19,919 nucleotides of DNA, taken from the NCBI GenBank assembly GCA_030649445.1, contig JAUSKR010000042.1, positions 1 to 19,919 on the forward strand. Reading direction: 5' to 3'. Below are positions 1-6,982 of this stretch, in pieces; position 1 is the first letter of the stretch, and each line of letters begins with the position of its first letter. The notes below the pieces were generated by a model. The model had not been told where the DNA came from. It made no database searches and saw nothing but the letters and a program-made list of their open reading frames with translations. The position numbers and the translations under genes were made by a program. This DNA comes from a bacterium. GTDB taxonomy: Bacteria > Patescibacteriota > UBA1384 > XYA2-FULL-43-10 > 1-14-0-10-43-13.

Positions 1-781
1 CAGTCGGATGATTGGAAACATGCGAGCTGAAATGGCCGCAAGACCGGGAAATCAGAAATTGCTCGATGAGATGGCAAATGGCGGCCAGAGCGCTCTCGAG
101 TTTGCCGCCAATAGTACCGGTGGCCTGGCCGTCCGCGATGAAGTTTTTGCTGAAGTACTTAGAGACGGTTTTAAAAGTCATTCACCTGCCCTGGGTGACG
201 AATTAAGAGCGGCAATGGCAGGAATGACAGATGCAAAGGGAACAATAGTTGATTTTGCATCCTTGACTGGACAATCTCTAGTGAAAGAAATTGCCAGACT
301 TCATGAGGAACACGGAGAAGCAGTTTCTGAGGCAATCGTAGCAATGTCAGAGCAGGTAAATGCAGCATTGACAAAGAAATTGCCTGCCTATATACACGCA
401 AACACGTCGATAAATCAGGATCGATTGAAAGCAAATTCAACGATCCGATACGACACTGTTTCAGGTGAAGTTAAGGTCACTCTCAACAGAGTAGCTGAAG
501 ATGCTGGAGAGCCAGAACGGGCACAAAGTGCAGCGTTCCTCCGTTCTATCGAGTCTGCAGCCGAAAAAGCCGGTTTGCGCGGTTTCGGCGAATTTCTCGG
601 TCGAGGCTTGGACCGATATCGAGGTGGCTCGGAATACTACTCGACAAGGAATAAGGAAGCCGGTAAATATTTCGACGAATTGGCCGGCTTGGGGCAGGTG
701 GCGCCAAGGGAATTATGGGATATTTTTAGTCCCCGTAGCGGCATGGGCTACCCGGACTATGAAACGGAGCGCAAATCTTGA
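1..781 (+). CDS. Hypothetical protein, probably 5'-partial
   Basis: I do not recognise this protein. The frame is open to the left edge of the window. The first ATG is at 8 and a second in-frame ATG is at 20, but no stop lies upstream of them and too little sequence is present to see a ribosome binding site, so the visible part may be the C-terminus of a larger protein. The visible 257 residues are mostly alpha-helical by composition, rich in Ala, Glu and Gly, with no membrane segment and no signal peptide. The C-terminal third holds a Gly/Arg-rich stretch (GFGEFLGRGLDRYRGG) and a tail rich in Pro, Tyr and Ser. It ends in TGA, 35 bases before the next ATG, and is likely co-transcribed with it. 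The cytoplasmic tail of an upstream T4SS membrane protein (VirB6/TrbL type) is conceivable from context only; nothing in the sequence proves it. Confidence 0.6.
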   Translation, partial: SRMIGNMRAEMAARPGNQKLLDEMANGGQSALEFAANSTGGLAVRDEVFAEVLRDGFKSHSPALGDELRAAMAGMTDAKGTIVDFASLTGQSLVKEIARLHEEHGEAVSEAIVAMSEQVNAALTKKLPAYIHANTSINQDRLKANSTIRYDTVSGEVKVTLNRVAEDAGEPERAQSAAFLRSIESAAEKAGLRGFGEFLGRGLDRYRGGSEYYSTRNKEAGKYFDELAGLGQVAPRELWDIFSPRSGMGYPDYETERKS

Positions 782-816
782 ACCTTGGATGATATTATTT
801 AAATTGGATAATTGAA

Positions 817-1740
817 ATGACCGAAGAGATACAAGAAAAAATCCGGCACTACGCCTTCTATTTCGAAAAGCACAGCTATGACCAAGTGCTCCTCTTTATG
901 AAAGACTTGTCGCCGACCGACTTTTTCGATTTCAATAAGATTTTTCTCGACCTTGATCTGCTCGGCGAGATCGCTCGCCACAAAAATAATCTTGCAATCC
1001 GGCTGGCCAATGCCTGCGGCGTCGAAGCCCTGCCCGACGACCGGCAGAGGATGATCTTTACTATCGCCATGCATTACCGGGATGATTTTGCGACGCTAAA
1101 CGCCTCGCTGATAAAAGATTTGGGTGAGCATTTTTACCTTAAAGAAAGCTACCTGATCGGTCAGAAAAAGATATCTTGGCAAGAGATCGTCAAGCGCTCA
1201 AAGGAGATTCAGGTCGGTTTTGCCAATATCTCCTATCTGGCGGTGGAGAGTCAAGTCTTGGTTATGGTGCGCTTGTACAAAGCCTCCAAGGAGGCTGATC
1301 CCGAGAAGATCAAGCAGATCGACCAGCTCGCTCTGGACGTCCTGGTCAAAACAGTTGACTTTATTCGAATTCCGCCCAGCGCGCCGGAGATGCAAGACAA
1401 GATGCCCCTGATCAATAACTTCTACAAGACAACCGGCCGATTGCAAATAGATATCGACAGCCTGATAGACCGACCTGATATTGAGGAAGCAATTACCTTT
1501 ATCACCATCACCAAGGCGATCTGCGAGGTGAAACTGTCGCTGATAAAGAGGCGAATCCCCCTGACTGATTATGACGTGGCCGAGTACGAATTTCGCCGGA
1601 TCATGGCAATAAATTATTTTGACAATAATCTTGTCTCGTTGGATGAAATGAAGCGGGAAAAAGTGCCTCTCAAACAACTCGGGGCCGCCGCAACACAAGC
1701 CCCATCTCTAAAGGGCTCTAGGGGACGGAAAGGGCTCTAG
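817..1740 (+). CDS. Hypothetical all-helical soluble protein
   Basis: This is a 307-residue protein of unknown function. It has no signal peptide and no membrane segment, and is rich in Lys, Asp, Ile and Leu, with long amphipathic-looking helices throughout. I see no catalytic motif. The ATG at 817 has no Shine-Dalgarno sequence. A -10-like GATAAT lies at 807-812, so initiation may be leaderless or coupled to the preceding gene. The last roughly 12 residues (GSRGRKGL at the end) are encoded by a short direct repeat (GGGCTCTAGGGGACGG, 1713-1728, repeated from 1732) that belongs to the left edge of the adjacent transposase element. The native C-terminus was therefore probably altered when that element arrived. 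The minus-strand ORF of 166 residues over the same stretch is a shadow. Position just upstream of the secretion genes suggests, but does not prove, a related role. Confidence 0.75.
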   Translation: MTEEIQEKIRHYAFYFEKHSYDQVLLFMKDLSPTDFFDFNKIFLDLDLLGEIARHKNNLAIRLANACGVEALPDDRQRMIFTIAMHYRDDFATLNASLIKDLGEHFYLKESYLIGQKKISWQEIVKRSKEIQVGFANISYLAVESQVLVMVRLYKASKEADPEKIKQIDQLALDVLVKTVDFIRIPPSAPEMQDKMPLINNFYKTTGRLQIDIDSLIDRPDIEEAITFITITKAICEVKLSLIKRRIPLTDYDVAEYEFRRIMAINYFDNNLVSLDEMKREKVPLKQLGAAATQAPSLKGSRGRKGL

Positions 1741-1756
1741 GGGCTCTGGGGGACGG
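1713..1756. repeat. Short direct repeats at the left edge of the RAYT element
   Basis: The heptamer GGGCTCT occurs three times (1713-1719, 1732-1738, 1741-1747). It is twice followed by GGGGACGG (1721-1728 and 1749-1756). The last GGGGACGG is the start of the inverted repeat flanking the transposase. The repeat runs across the stop codon of the upstream gene, and looks like partial duplications of the element end made during insertion or repair. Confidence 0.7.
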
Positions 1757-1763
1757 TTCTCTT
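1749..1763 (+). repeat. Left inverted repeat of the RAYT unit
   Basis: GGGGACGGTTCTCTT is the exact reverse complement of 2474-2488. It lies directly after the end of the upstream gene and about 26 bases before the -35 box of the transposase. Confidence 0.85.
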
Positions 1764-1788
1764 CTGATCTCGGTATTAGGCTTTTTAC

Positions 1789-1816
1789 TTGACAAGGTTT
1801 TGACAGACGATATAAT
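1789..1816 (+). promoter_or_regulatory. Consensus sigma-70 promoter of the transposase (leaderless)
   Basis: TTGACA (1789-1794) and TATAAT (1811-1816) both match consensus perfectly, with a 16-base spacer. Only six bases separate the -10 box from the ATG at 1823, so the expected transcription start falls at or beside the A of the start codon. The mRNA should have no leader, which agrees with the lack of a ribosome binding site. Confidence 0.8.
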
Positions 1817-1822
1817 TAGACC

Positions 1823-2461
1823 ATGCCAAGAACACGACGATTTCTTTTATCACAGAGCTACTATCACATTATGACCCGAGGCAACAATCGGAATGTTGTT
1901 TTTCGATCTGATGAAGATTATCACTATTATTTAAGCCTTGTCGCCAAATACAAACTCGAACATCCTTTCGATCTCTATCACTATTGCCTGATGCCAAATC
2001 ATACCCATTTTCTAATTCAGACCAAAAAGGCTCTTGATTTTTCTACCTTTATGAAAAAATTAAATCTGGCTTATTTCCATCATTTCAACAAAGAATACGG
2101 CTGGGTCGGCCATTTCTGGCAGGACAGATACAAAAGCCAGTCAGTTGGCAAGGACGCCTATTTCATCCAGTGTGGCAAATATATCGAGCTAAATCCAGTC
2201 AGAGCACATTTGGTCGAGAAGCCCGAAGACTATCAACACTCAAGCTATAGCTATTACGCCGATGGCAAAACGAACCATTTGATTACACCTGATTTTATTT
2301 ATCAAGAAACGGGAGGCGATAGTGCTGAGCGTCAAACAAACTATAAGAGCCTTATTGTAGATAAAATTATCGAAGAGTCATACAACAAACATGCATGGGG
2401 AAGTGATCGTCAACAATATCAAGAAAGACAAAAAGTCAATCGAAAAATTAAAAAAGCCTAA
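1823..2461 (+). CDS. REP-associated tyrosine transposase (RAYT), Y1_Tnp/HUH family
   Basis: This 212-residue protein belongs to the Y1 transposase family (IS200-like, TnpA-REP branch). Such enzymes nick and rejoin single-stranded DNA at hairpin ends through a covalent phosphotyrosine. The N-terminus (QSYYHIMTRGNNRN, about 11-24) is the typical RAYT start. The metal-binding HUH motif is in LMPNHTHFLI, with His60 and His62. The catalytic tyrosine is most likely Tyr120, in GKYIELNPVRAHLV. The C-terminal region from about 160 is basic and variable (KVNRKIKK near the end), as expected for a DNA-binding tail. Length fits the family, and the gene looks intact. The start is fixed by the motif order and by the promoter immediately upstream. 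It is flanked by a perfect inverted repeat. Its base composition is lower in G+C than the flanking secretion genes, pointing to transfer. Paired hairpins with GTAG tetranucleotides elsewhere in the window resemble RAYT substrates, although this enzyme's own ends carry GGAC. Confidence 0.93.
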   Translation: MPRTRRFLLSQSYYHIMTRGNNRNVVFRSDEDYHYYLSLVAKYKLEHPFDLYHYCLMPNHTHFLIQTKKALDFSTFMKKLNLAYFHHFNKEYGWVGHFWQDRYKSQSVGKDAYFIQCGKYIELNPVRAHLVEKPEDYQHSSYSYYADGKTNHLITPDFIYQETGGDSAERQTNYKSLIVDKIIEESYNKHAWGSDRQQYQERQKVNRKIKKA

Positions 2462-2473
2462 AGTTGTATTCAA

Positions 2474-2488
2474 AAGAGAACCGTCCCC
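2474..2488 (-). repeat. Right inverted repeat of the RAYT unit
   Basis: AAGAGAACCGTCCCC is the reverse complement of the left end. It starts 13 bases after the transposase stop codon and lies upstream of the promoter for the PrgI-family gene. Confidence 0.85.
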
Positions 2489-2504
2489 TGTTCAGTTCTT
2501 GTTG

Positions 2505-2534
2505 TTGTATCACTGGGAATGGTCGTGCTATAAT
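2505..2534 (+). promoter_or_regulatory. Extended -10 promoter for the PrgI/VirB4 cluster
   Basis: TGCTATAAT (2526-2534) is an extended -10 element with a perfect TATAAT hexamer. The best -35 candidate, TTGTAT at 2505-2510, is weak and lies 18 bases upstream. The predicted transcript would start near 2541, leaving a leader of about 28 bases that contains a strong Shine-Dalgarno sequence. Confidence 0.65.
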
Positions 2535-2558
2535 TGGCTAAGTAAAAGTGTCTGAGCT

Positions 2559-2566
2559 AGGAGGGG
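2559..2566 (+). promoter_or_regulatory. Ribosome binding site that fixes a TTG start
   Basis: AGGAGGGG lies two bases before TTG at 2569. An in-frame GTG at 2548 would put this strong Shine-Dalgarno sequence inside the coding region. The same arrangement (AGGAGGGG, two bases, start codon) recurs at 10425 before the GTG at 10435, which supports choosing the TTG. Confidence 0.75.
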
Positions 2567-2568
2567 TA

Positions 2569-2976
2569 TTGAGATTTAAGGTGCCGCAAAACATCGATAT
2601 GGAGGATCGTATTCTCGGGCCGCTGACAATGGTTCAGTTTGTCTACGCCGTCATCGGTTTTGGCATTTGCTATATCGCCGCCAACGCCATCCCATCGCCG
2701 TTCTCCTATGTTATCATCGCGCCGGTCGCCCTCTTTGTCATCTGCCTTGATTTTGTCAAAATCAACGAACAGCCGTTCACTCATTTTATTAAATCGGCAA
2801 TTGTTTATATGACGACACCACGGCAACGTTTTTGGCATGAAGGTGAGGATTCAGATCTGAGCATCGAAATCTATCATGCCGAGAAACAGCAAAACATCGT
2901 CCAAAGTAAAAATATTTCTCAACAGGAGATATCCGATTTTGCCAAAAAAACAGACAATACCAAGCTTGAATCATGA
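2569..2976 (+). CDS. PrgI-family T4SS membrane protein
   Basis: PrgI-family proteins are small membrane components of Gram-positive and CPR-type T4SS and are usually encoded just upstream of the VirB4 ATPase, as here. From the TTG start the protein has 135 residues. The hallmark N-terminus is RFKVPQNIDMEDRILGPLT (2-20). Two membrane segments follow at roughly 22-42 and 44-64, split by Pro42/Pro44. Next comes the conserved cytoplasmic MTTPRQRFWH (81-90), and a polar tail follows. The TTG is preferred because family members begin at this point and a strong AGGAGGGG precedes it. The GTG at 2548 would add seven residues. Stop TGA is 28 bases before the next gene. Together with the two following genes it forms the recognisable core of the secretion module. 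The protein probably sits in the cytoplasmic membrane next to the ATPase. Confidence 0.88.
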   Translation: MRFKVPQNIDMEDRILGPLTMVQFVYAVIGFGICYIAANAIPSPFSYVIIAPVALFVICLDFVKINEQPFTHFIKSAIVYMTTPRQRFWHEGEDSDLSIEIYHAEKQQNIVQSKNISQQEISDFAKKTDNTKLES

Positions 2977-3004
2977 TTCTTGACTAATTTTTCTTCGGAA
3001 AACT

Positions 3005-4021
3005 ATGGCAGCAAATTCCACTCAACAAGCAATCAGTATCGCCGGCATCAAAGATGGTGTCGTCGTGATGAAAGACGGCAGTTACCGTCTGGTTTTGCAG
3101 GTGGCGGCGACCAATTTTGCCCTCAAAAGCGAGCAGGAGCAAAATTCAATTATTTTCCAATATCAGAGCTTTCTCAACTCGCTTCATTTTCCGATTGAGA
3201 TTGTCATTAGCTCACGGCGGCTTGACCTGACTCCTTACATCGCCAAAATCGAAAAACTTGGCGAGGCCCAAACCAGCGAAATACTGAAGATGCAGACAAC
3301 TGATTATGTTGACTTTCTGAGGAAGTTGATCGACATTGCCAACATTATGAAAAAGACTTTTTATGCTGTTGTCTCGTTTGAACCGGTTTCAATCCAAAAG
3401 ATCGGATTTTTAGGCAGTCTTTTTGGCAAGAAGTCAGCTTTCGATCATTTGAAAATTTCTGATGCTGATTACAAGGCTCATGCTGATCAGCTCAAAGAGC
3501 GGGCGGCGACAATTGCCACCGGCCTAGGCAGTATGGGTTTGCATTGTTTTCAGCTTTCGACTGAAGACTTAATTGAGCTTTTTTATCTGATGTACAACCC
3601 TGATGAGGCGTCCAAAGAACGGCTCAAGGATGCGACGATGCTGGCTTCACCTGTCATTATGAGTGAATCTGAATTTAAGGGCACGGCAACGGTGGCGGAA
3701 ACTCAACCGGCGGCAGCGGAGGGCGGAATGATCGATAATACAGCTGTCGTTGAGGCTCAGCGCCGCGAAGAGACACAATCCAAAAAACAGGAAGATTTAA
3801 AAGCTGGCGAAAAAGAAATAAAAGCTAATCCGGCAACAACTACGCCGGCAAAAAGCGCCGCCGGCCAACCAGCTGCCACGGCTGCTTCTGCTCCGACTCA
3901 ACCAGCCCAACCCACTTCAGCTCCGGTAAATCCGGTTCCAAATCAGTCGACTACTAATCCCCCGACTGCTGCGCCGCTTCAGGCTTCGCCAATTCCACCA
4001 GCAAACACACCAATCAAATAA
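3005..4021 (+). CDS. TraC-like domain protein (resembles a VirB4 N-terminal domain) with Pro/Ala-rich tail
   Basis: This 338-residue protein appears to be the TraC-like domain protein often found between PrgI and VirB4 in candidate-phyla T4SS loci. The opening IAGIKDGVVVMKDGSYRLVL (about 12-31), the NFALKS segment (37-42), the LNSLHFPIEIVISSRRLDL stretch (57-75) and the helical DYVDFLRKLIDIANIM block (100-115) followed by KTFYAVVSFEP are typical of that N-domain. It carries no Walker A or B motif and so cannot be an ATPase. From about residue 225 it becomes low-complexity, rich in Ala, Pro, Thr and Gln, like a flexible tether. The ATG at 3005 has only a weak upstream GGA. Because the next gene has its own full N-domain, this is not a split VirB4 but a stand-alone partner. 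It is likely a cytoplasmic or membrane-associated structural subunit that docks with the ATPase (inference). Confidence 0.8.
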   Translation: MAANSTQQAISIAGIKDGVVVMKDGSYRLVLQVAATNFALKSEQEQNSIIFQYQSFLNSLHFPIEIVISSRRLDLTPYIAKIEKLGEAQTSEILKMQTTDYVDFLRKLIDIANIMKKTFYAVVSFEPVSIQKIGFLGSLFGKKSAFDHLKISDADYKAHADQLKERAATIATGLGSMGLHCFQLSTEDLIELFYLMYNPDEASKERLKDATMLASPVIMSESEFKGTATVAETQPAAAEGGMIDNTAVVEAQRREETQSKKQEDLKAGEKEIKANPATTTPAKSAAGQPAATAASAPTQPAQPTSAPVNPVPNQSTTNPPTAAPLQASPIPPANTPIK

Positions 4022-4050
4022 CTAGGAAGTAGAAAATAATGTAATCTATC

Positions 4051-4110
4051 TTGTCATTCTGAATGCAATGAAGAATCTCGGAGATCCTTCGCCAACGCTC
4101 AGGATGACAA
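4051..4110. repeat. Intergenic palindromic repeat, TTGTCATYCTGA family, copy 1
   Basis: TTGTCATTCTGA (4051-4062) pairs with TCAGGATGACAA (4099-4110), with one mismatch. An inner stem pairs GAAGAATCTC (4070-4079) with GAGATCCTTC (4081-4090), again with one mismatch. It fills the gap between the TraC-like gene and VirB4. A longer relative is at 6852-6958. The transcript could fold into a long hairpin. There is no T-run, so it is not an obvious terminator. Confidence 0.85.
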
Positions 4111-4156
4111 CAAATATTCATGATTCAGTATTCATAATTCAATATTCTAACTAACT

Positions 4157-6046
4157 ATGCCAGATCAAACTCAAAATCAAACACCAGCCCCCACAACACC
4201 TACCCCGAATCCCCTGATCTCCCTGAATGACCAGACTCCATCAGCCGATCCGCGCGTCTTGGCTCAGCAAAATATCGCCGCTCGGGAGAAGAATTCCGAT
4301 CCGGACAAATTTTGGCAGGAGGCGAAAAAGGCTCAGGACAAAATAAAGCAGGGAACTACCTCCGTCCGCGACATTATCGCCCCGGCTTCTTTCACTGTGA
4401 CCTCAAATTATGTTCAGATCGGCAGTTACTTTGTCAAAACTCTTTTCGTCTTCACTTATCCGCGCTACATCGAAACCAATTGGCTCTCCCCGATTATCAA
4501 CTATGATCTGTCGATGGATACTAGCCTCTACATCCACCCACTCGAGTCGAAAGAAGTCATGAGCGAGCTGAAAACTCAGGTCGGTAAGCTCGAGTCAACG
4601 ATGTCAATTCATCAGGAAAAAGGCCAGCCCCGAGATCCGGAACTCGAGACGGCTCTTGGCGATGTCGAATCACTCCGCGATGTCCTTCAGCGCGGTGAGG
4701 TCCGGCTGTTCCAATTTGGTCTTTATTTTACGCTCTATGCTAAATCAGCCGAAGAACTACGGACTGTGACCGATCAGCTCGAATCAACACTTGGCGGCCT
4801 GCTCATTTATACCAAAGAAACACTTTTTCAGATGGAACAGGGTTTCAACGCGACCCTGCCGCTGATGCAAGACAATCTCAAGGTTTTGCGCAATCTTGAC
4901 ACCAGCTCGCTCTCATCAACTTTTCCCTTTACCTCAAGTGAATTGACCCAAGACGACGGCATTCTCTATGGTATCAACCGGCATAATAATTCGCTCATAA
5001 TTTTCGACCGCTTTTCTCTCGAGAATGCCAACACAATAGTTTTGGCCAAATCCGGCTCTGGCAAGTCTTATTTTGTCAAACTTGAAGCGCTCAGATATCT
5101 GATGATGGGGACTGATGTCATCGTCATTGACCCGGAAAATGAATACAAGACACTCTGCGAGGCGGCTGATGGCAGTTATCTGGAGATCTCACTCAATTCT
5201 GACAAACGGATCAATCCTTTCGATCTACCGATCAATGCCAACGAAAAGGGCGAGGATGTCTTGCGCTCAAATATTGCTTCTCTGCACGGTCTAATCAATT
5301 TGATGGTCAGCGGTATGAATCCAGAAGAAGATGCCGTCGTCGATAAAGCCCTTTATGAGACTTACGCTCTCAAAGATATTACGATCGACCCGGAAAGCCA
5401 GAAAAACGAGCCGCCGCTCCTCCAGGATTTTTATAACGTCCTGTCCAATATGCAAGGAACTGACTCCCTGCGGGCCCGGCTGTCAAAATTCGTCGAGGGC
5501 ACCTTTGCTAATCTCTACAATCAGAGGACCAATTTTGAATTGAAGCCGGGCTTTGTCGTTTTTTCTGTCCGCGACCTGGAAGATCAATTGCGGCCAATCG
5601 CCATTTATACCGTCCTTGACTATATCTGGACCAAGGTCAGGATGAATATGAAGCGGCGGCTGATGATCATTGACGAGGCCTGGTGGATGATGCAGTACGA
5701 GGACTCGGCCAAGTTTCTATACGGTCTAGCCAAACGGGCCCGCAAGTATTATTTGGGTTTAACAATCATCAGCCAAGACGTCGAGGACTTCCTGGCCAGC
5801 CGCTACGGCAAGGCCGTCGTCGCCAACTCGTCGATGCAGGTCCTGATGAAGCAATCAACGGCTTCGATCGATGTCGTTGCCGAGATATTCAATCTGACCG
5901 AAGGCGAAAAATATTTACTGCTTGAATCTGATGTCGGCGAGGGCTTGTTCTTTGCCGGCTTGAACCACGTCGCCTTCAAGGCCGTCGCGTCTTACACCGA
6001 AGACCAAATCATCACGACTGATCCAAAACAGATATTGGGACAATAG
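4157..6046 (+). CDS. VirB4/TraC-family T4SS ATPase
   Basis: This 629-residue protein is the energising ATPase of a type IV secretion system; it hydrolyses ATP at the cytoplasmic face of the inner membrane to drive assembly or transport. Residues 1-35 are low-complexity (Pro, Thr, Gln). The N-terminal VirB4/TraC domain runs from about 70 to 250 (VRDIIAPASFTVTSNYVQIG near its start). The ATPase domain follows. Its Walker A is AKSGSGKS (297-304), with Ala in the usual first Gly position and catalytic Lys303. Walker B is LMIIDEAWWMM with Asp506-Glu507. A TIISQD segment about 35 residues further on corresponds to the conserved glutamine-bearing motif. Length is slightly short for VirB4 but complete in motif order. 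No Shine-Dalgarno is visible before ATG 4157; the next Met lies deep inside the N-domain, so this start stands. It is preceded by PrgI and the TraC-like partner and followed by wall hydrolases, which matches the order in Gram-positive conjugative elements. Confidence 0.95.
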   Translation: MPDQTQNQTPAPTTPTPNPLISLNDQTPSADPRVLAQQNIAAREKNSDPDKFWQEAKKAQDKIKQGTTSVRDIIAPASFTVTSNYVQIGSYFVKTLFVFTYPRYIETNWLSPIINYDLSMDTSLYIHPLESKEVMSELKTQVGKLESTMSIHQEKGQPRDPELETALGDVESLRDVLQRGEVRLFQFGLYFTLYAKSAEELRTVTDQLESTLGGLLIYTKETLFQMEQGFNATLPLMQDNLKVLRNLDTSSLSSTFPFTSSELTQDDGILYGINRHNNSLIIFDRFSLENANTIVLAKSGSGKSYFVKLEALRYLMMGTDVIVIDPENEYKTLCEAADGSYLEISLNSDKRINPFDLPINANEKGEDVLRSNIASLHGLINLMVSGMNPEEDAVVDKALYETYALKDITIDPESQKNEPPLLQDFYNVLSNMQGTDSLRARLSKFVEGTFANLYNQRTNFELKPGFVVFSVRDLEDQLRPIAIYTVLDYIWTKVRMNMKRRLMIIDEAWWMMQYEDSAKFLYGLAKRARKYYLGLTIISQDVEDFLASRYGKAVVANSSMQVLMKQSTASIDVVAEIFNLTEGEKYLLLESDVGEGLFFAGLNHVAFKAVASYTEDQIITTDPKQILGQ

Positions 6047-6061
6047 CCGGATTTACGCACT

Positions 6062-6141
6062 GTAGCGCAAGCTTTAGCTTGGTGGTCACAGTGACAACTA
6101 ATAATCCGATCCTGATCCAAACACGCTGAAGCGTGGTCTAC
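6062..6141. repeat. BIME-like paired hairpin, unit A
   Basis: GTAG (6062-6065) is followed by the hairpin CAAGC-TTTA-GCTTG. After about 40 bases comes the hairpin CACGC-TGAA-GCGTG, then CTAC (6138-6141). GTAG beside a stem-loop, with two such units in inverted orientation, is the layout of REP pairs (BIMEs) used by RAYT enzymes. It occupies the VirB4-hydrolase gap. Confidence 0.8.
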
Positions 6142-6196
6142 AAGGTTTTTGCGCAAGTCCTAACAATGAAATACTTAAAAGAACAAAAGGCGACAG

Positions 6197-6823
6197 ATGA
6201 ACTTAAAACCAGTTCGGGGAAATCAAGGAAGAAATAAACCTTCTAAAATTGGCAAAAGAACAAGAACAGTTTTGCTTCTTTTCGCAATTATAGTTGGGAT
6301 TGGTCTTGTATTGGTGACTTATCTGGCTGCAACGGGACAATTGAACAAGGATGCCGACAGTCTGGGCGGAAAAATGTTGTCGTATATGACAGGATCGTCG
6401 AGTCGTCCGAGTCAGAACGATATAAACACGTCGAATGTGTTCGGAGCGATGATGGGGATGAAAGAAAAAAAAGATTATTGTGCGTTACCGGACAACAAAT
6501 CATTTGGATGTTCAGCGGCTGCATCGGATGCTTTGATACAAGCAGGGGTGATCAATCAGCGATATCTTCTGGCTCAAGAGCTATTAAACAACTTAAAAAG
6601 ATATGCCGGTTACAAAGCGACAAATCGGCCTGTCTCAGGTGATCTGGTTTTTTTCTTTGATGCCAGTGGAGTGTCTCATCATGTTGGCGTCGTTCATGTC
6701 AATCCTAATGGTGCAATCACTGTCGTCGGTAATAGTCAGGCAGGAGTCGTAAACGAACAACCGATTGGAAATTTTACCTCTGACACCCCAACGTACACTT
6801 TTTACCATCAGGGTCGCCAGTAA
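6197..6823 (+). CDS. Membrane-anchored CHAP/NlpC-like peptidoglycan hydrolase
   Basis: This is a 208-residue protein with a basic N-terminus (1-23) and one membrane segment (about 24-46), then a 40-residue Ser/Asn-rich linker and a papain-like domain facing outward. The predicted catalytic Cys105 is in FGCSAAASDALIQAGV, the usual Cys-helix of the CHAP and NlpC/P60 groups. SGDLVFFF (147-154) and SHHVGVVHV (160-168) carry the conserved Gly-Asp and the predicted catalytic His162. Asn179 in VVGNSQ is a candidate third residue. Such enzymes cut peptide bonds in peptidoglycan and commonly act beside VirB4 in Gram-positive T4SS, playing the VirB1 role of opening the wall. An AAGG sequence lies six bases before the ATG. 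CHAP versus NlpC/P60 cannot be decided by eye. The gene is flanked by two different palindromic repeats. Confidence 0.82.
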   Translation: MNLKPVRGNQGRNKPSKIGKRTRTVLLLFAIIVGIGLVLVTYLAATGQLNKDADSLGGKMLSYMTGSSSRPSQNDINTSNVFGAMMGMKEKKDYCALPDNKSFGCSAAASDALIQAGVINQRYLLAQELLNNLKRYAGYKATNRPVSGDLVFFFDASGVSHHVGVVHVNPNGAITVVGNSQAGVVNEQPIGNFTSDTPTYTFYHQGRQ

Positions 6824-6851
6824 ATCCAAATGTCAAAAATAAATATCACTT

Positions 6852-6958
6852 TTGTCATCCTGAATCCATTCAGCAAGTTCAGGGTAAACTCCGTGAAGAA
6901 TCTTTGGGATCCTTCGCGAAGCCTGCCCTGAGCGAAGTCGAACGGGCTCAGAATGACA
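6852..6958. repeat. Intergenic palindromic repeat, TTGTCATYCTGA family, copy 2
   Basis: This is a longer version of the element at 4051-4110. The outer arms are TTGTCATCCTGA (6852-6863) and TCAGAATGACA (6948-6958). The core, GAAGAATCT...GGATCCTTCG (6895-6916), matches copy 1. Extra inner sequence includes AGTTCAGGG and CCCTGAGCGAAGTCGAA. It separates the two hydrolase genes, and an ATG at 6953 lies inside it. Confidence 0.85.
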
Positions 6959-6982
6959 CAGTGGCGATTTTTGATTTGTAGC

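Larger units (their letters stand above)
1749..2488 (+). mobile_element. RAYT transposase unit bounded by inverted repeats
   Basis: A 15-base sequence, GGGGACGGTTCTCTT (1749-1763), occurs as its exact reverse complement at 2474-2488. The match extends inward for three of the next four positions. The two copies enclose a single Y1-type transposase gene and its promoter. The family is known for single-copy, REP-associated transposases flanked by inverted sequence elements. The end contains GGAC in the position where REP elements carry their conserved tetranucleotide. I see no target-site duplication, which is expected for HUH enzymes. The inserted gene is visibly more A+T-rich than its neighbours, consistent with horizontal arrival. 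Confidence 0.8.

Noticed and set aside
1198..1698. A 166-residue minus-strand open frame
   Set aside because: It is a shadow of the 817-1740 gene. It has no ribosome binding site or motif, and the operon reads on the plus strand.
4051..4110. A rho-independent terminator
   Set aside because: The stem is long and palindromic but no T-run follows, and the same structure recurs as a repeat family.
6953..6982. An earlier ATG for the three-domain hydrolase
   Set aside because: The ATG at 6953 is part of the arm of the repeat, and the extra ten residues add nothing to the membrane anchor. The ATG at 6983 is simpler.
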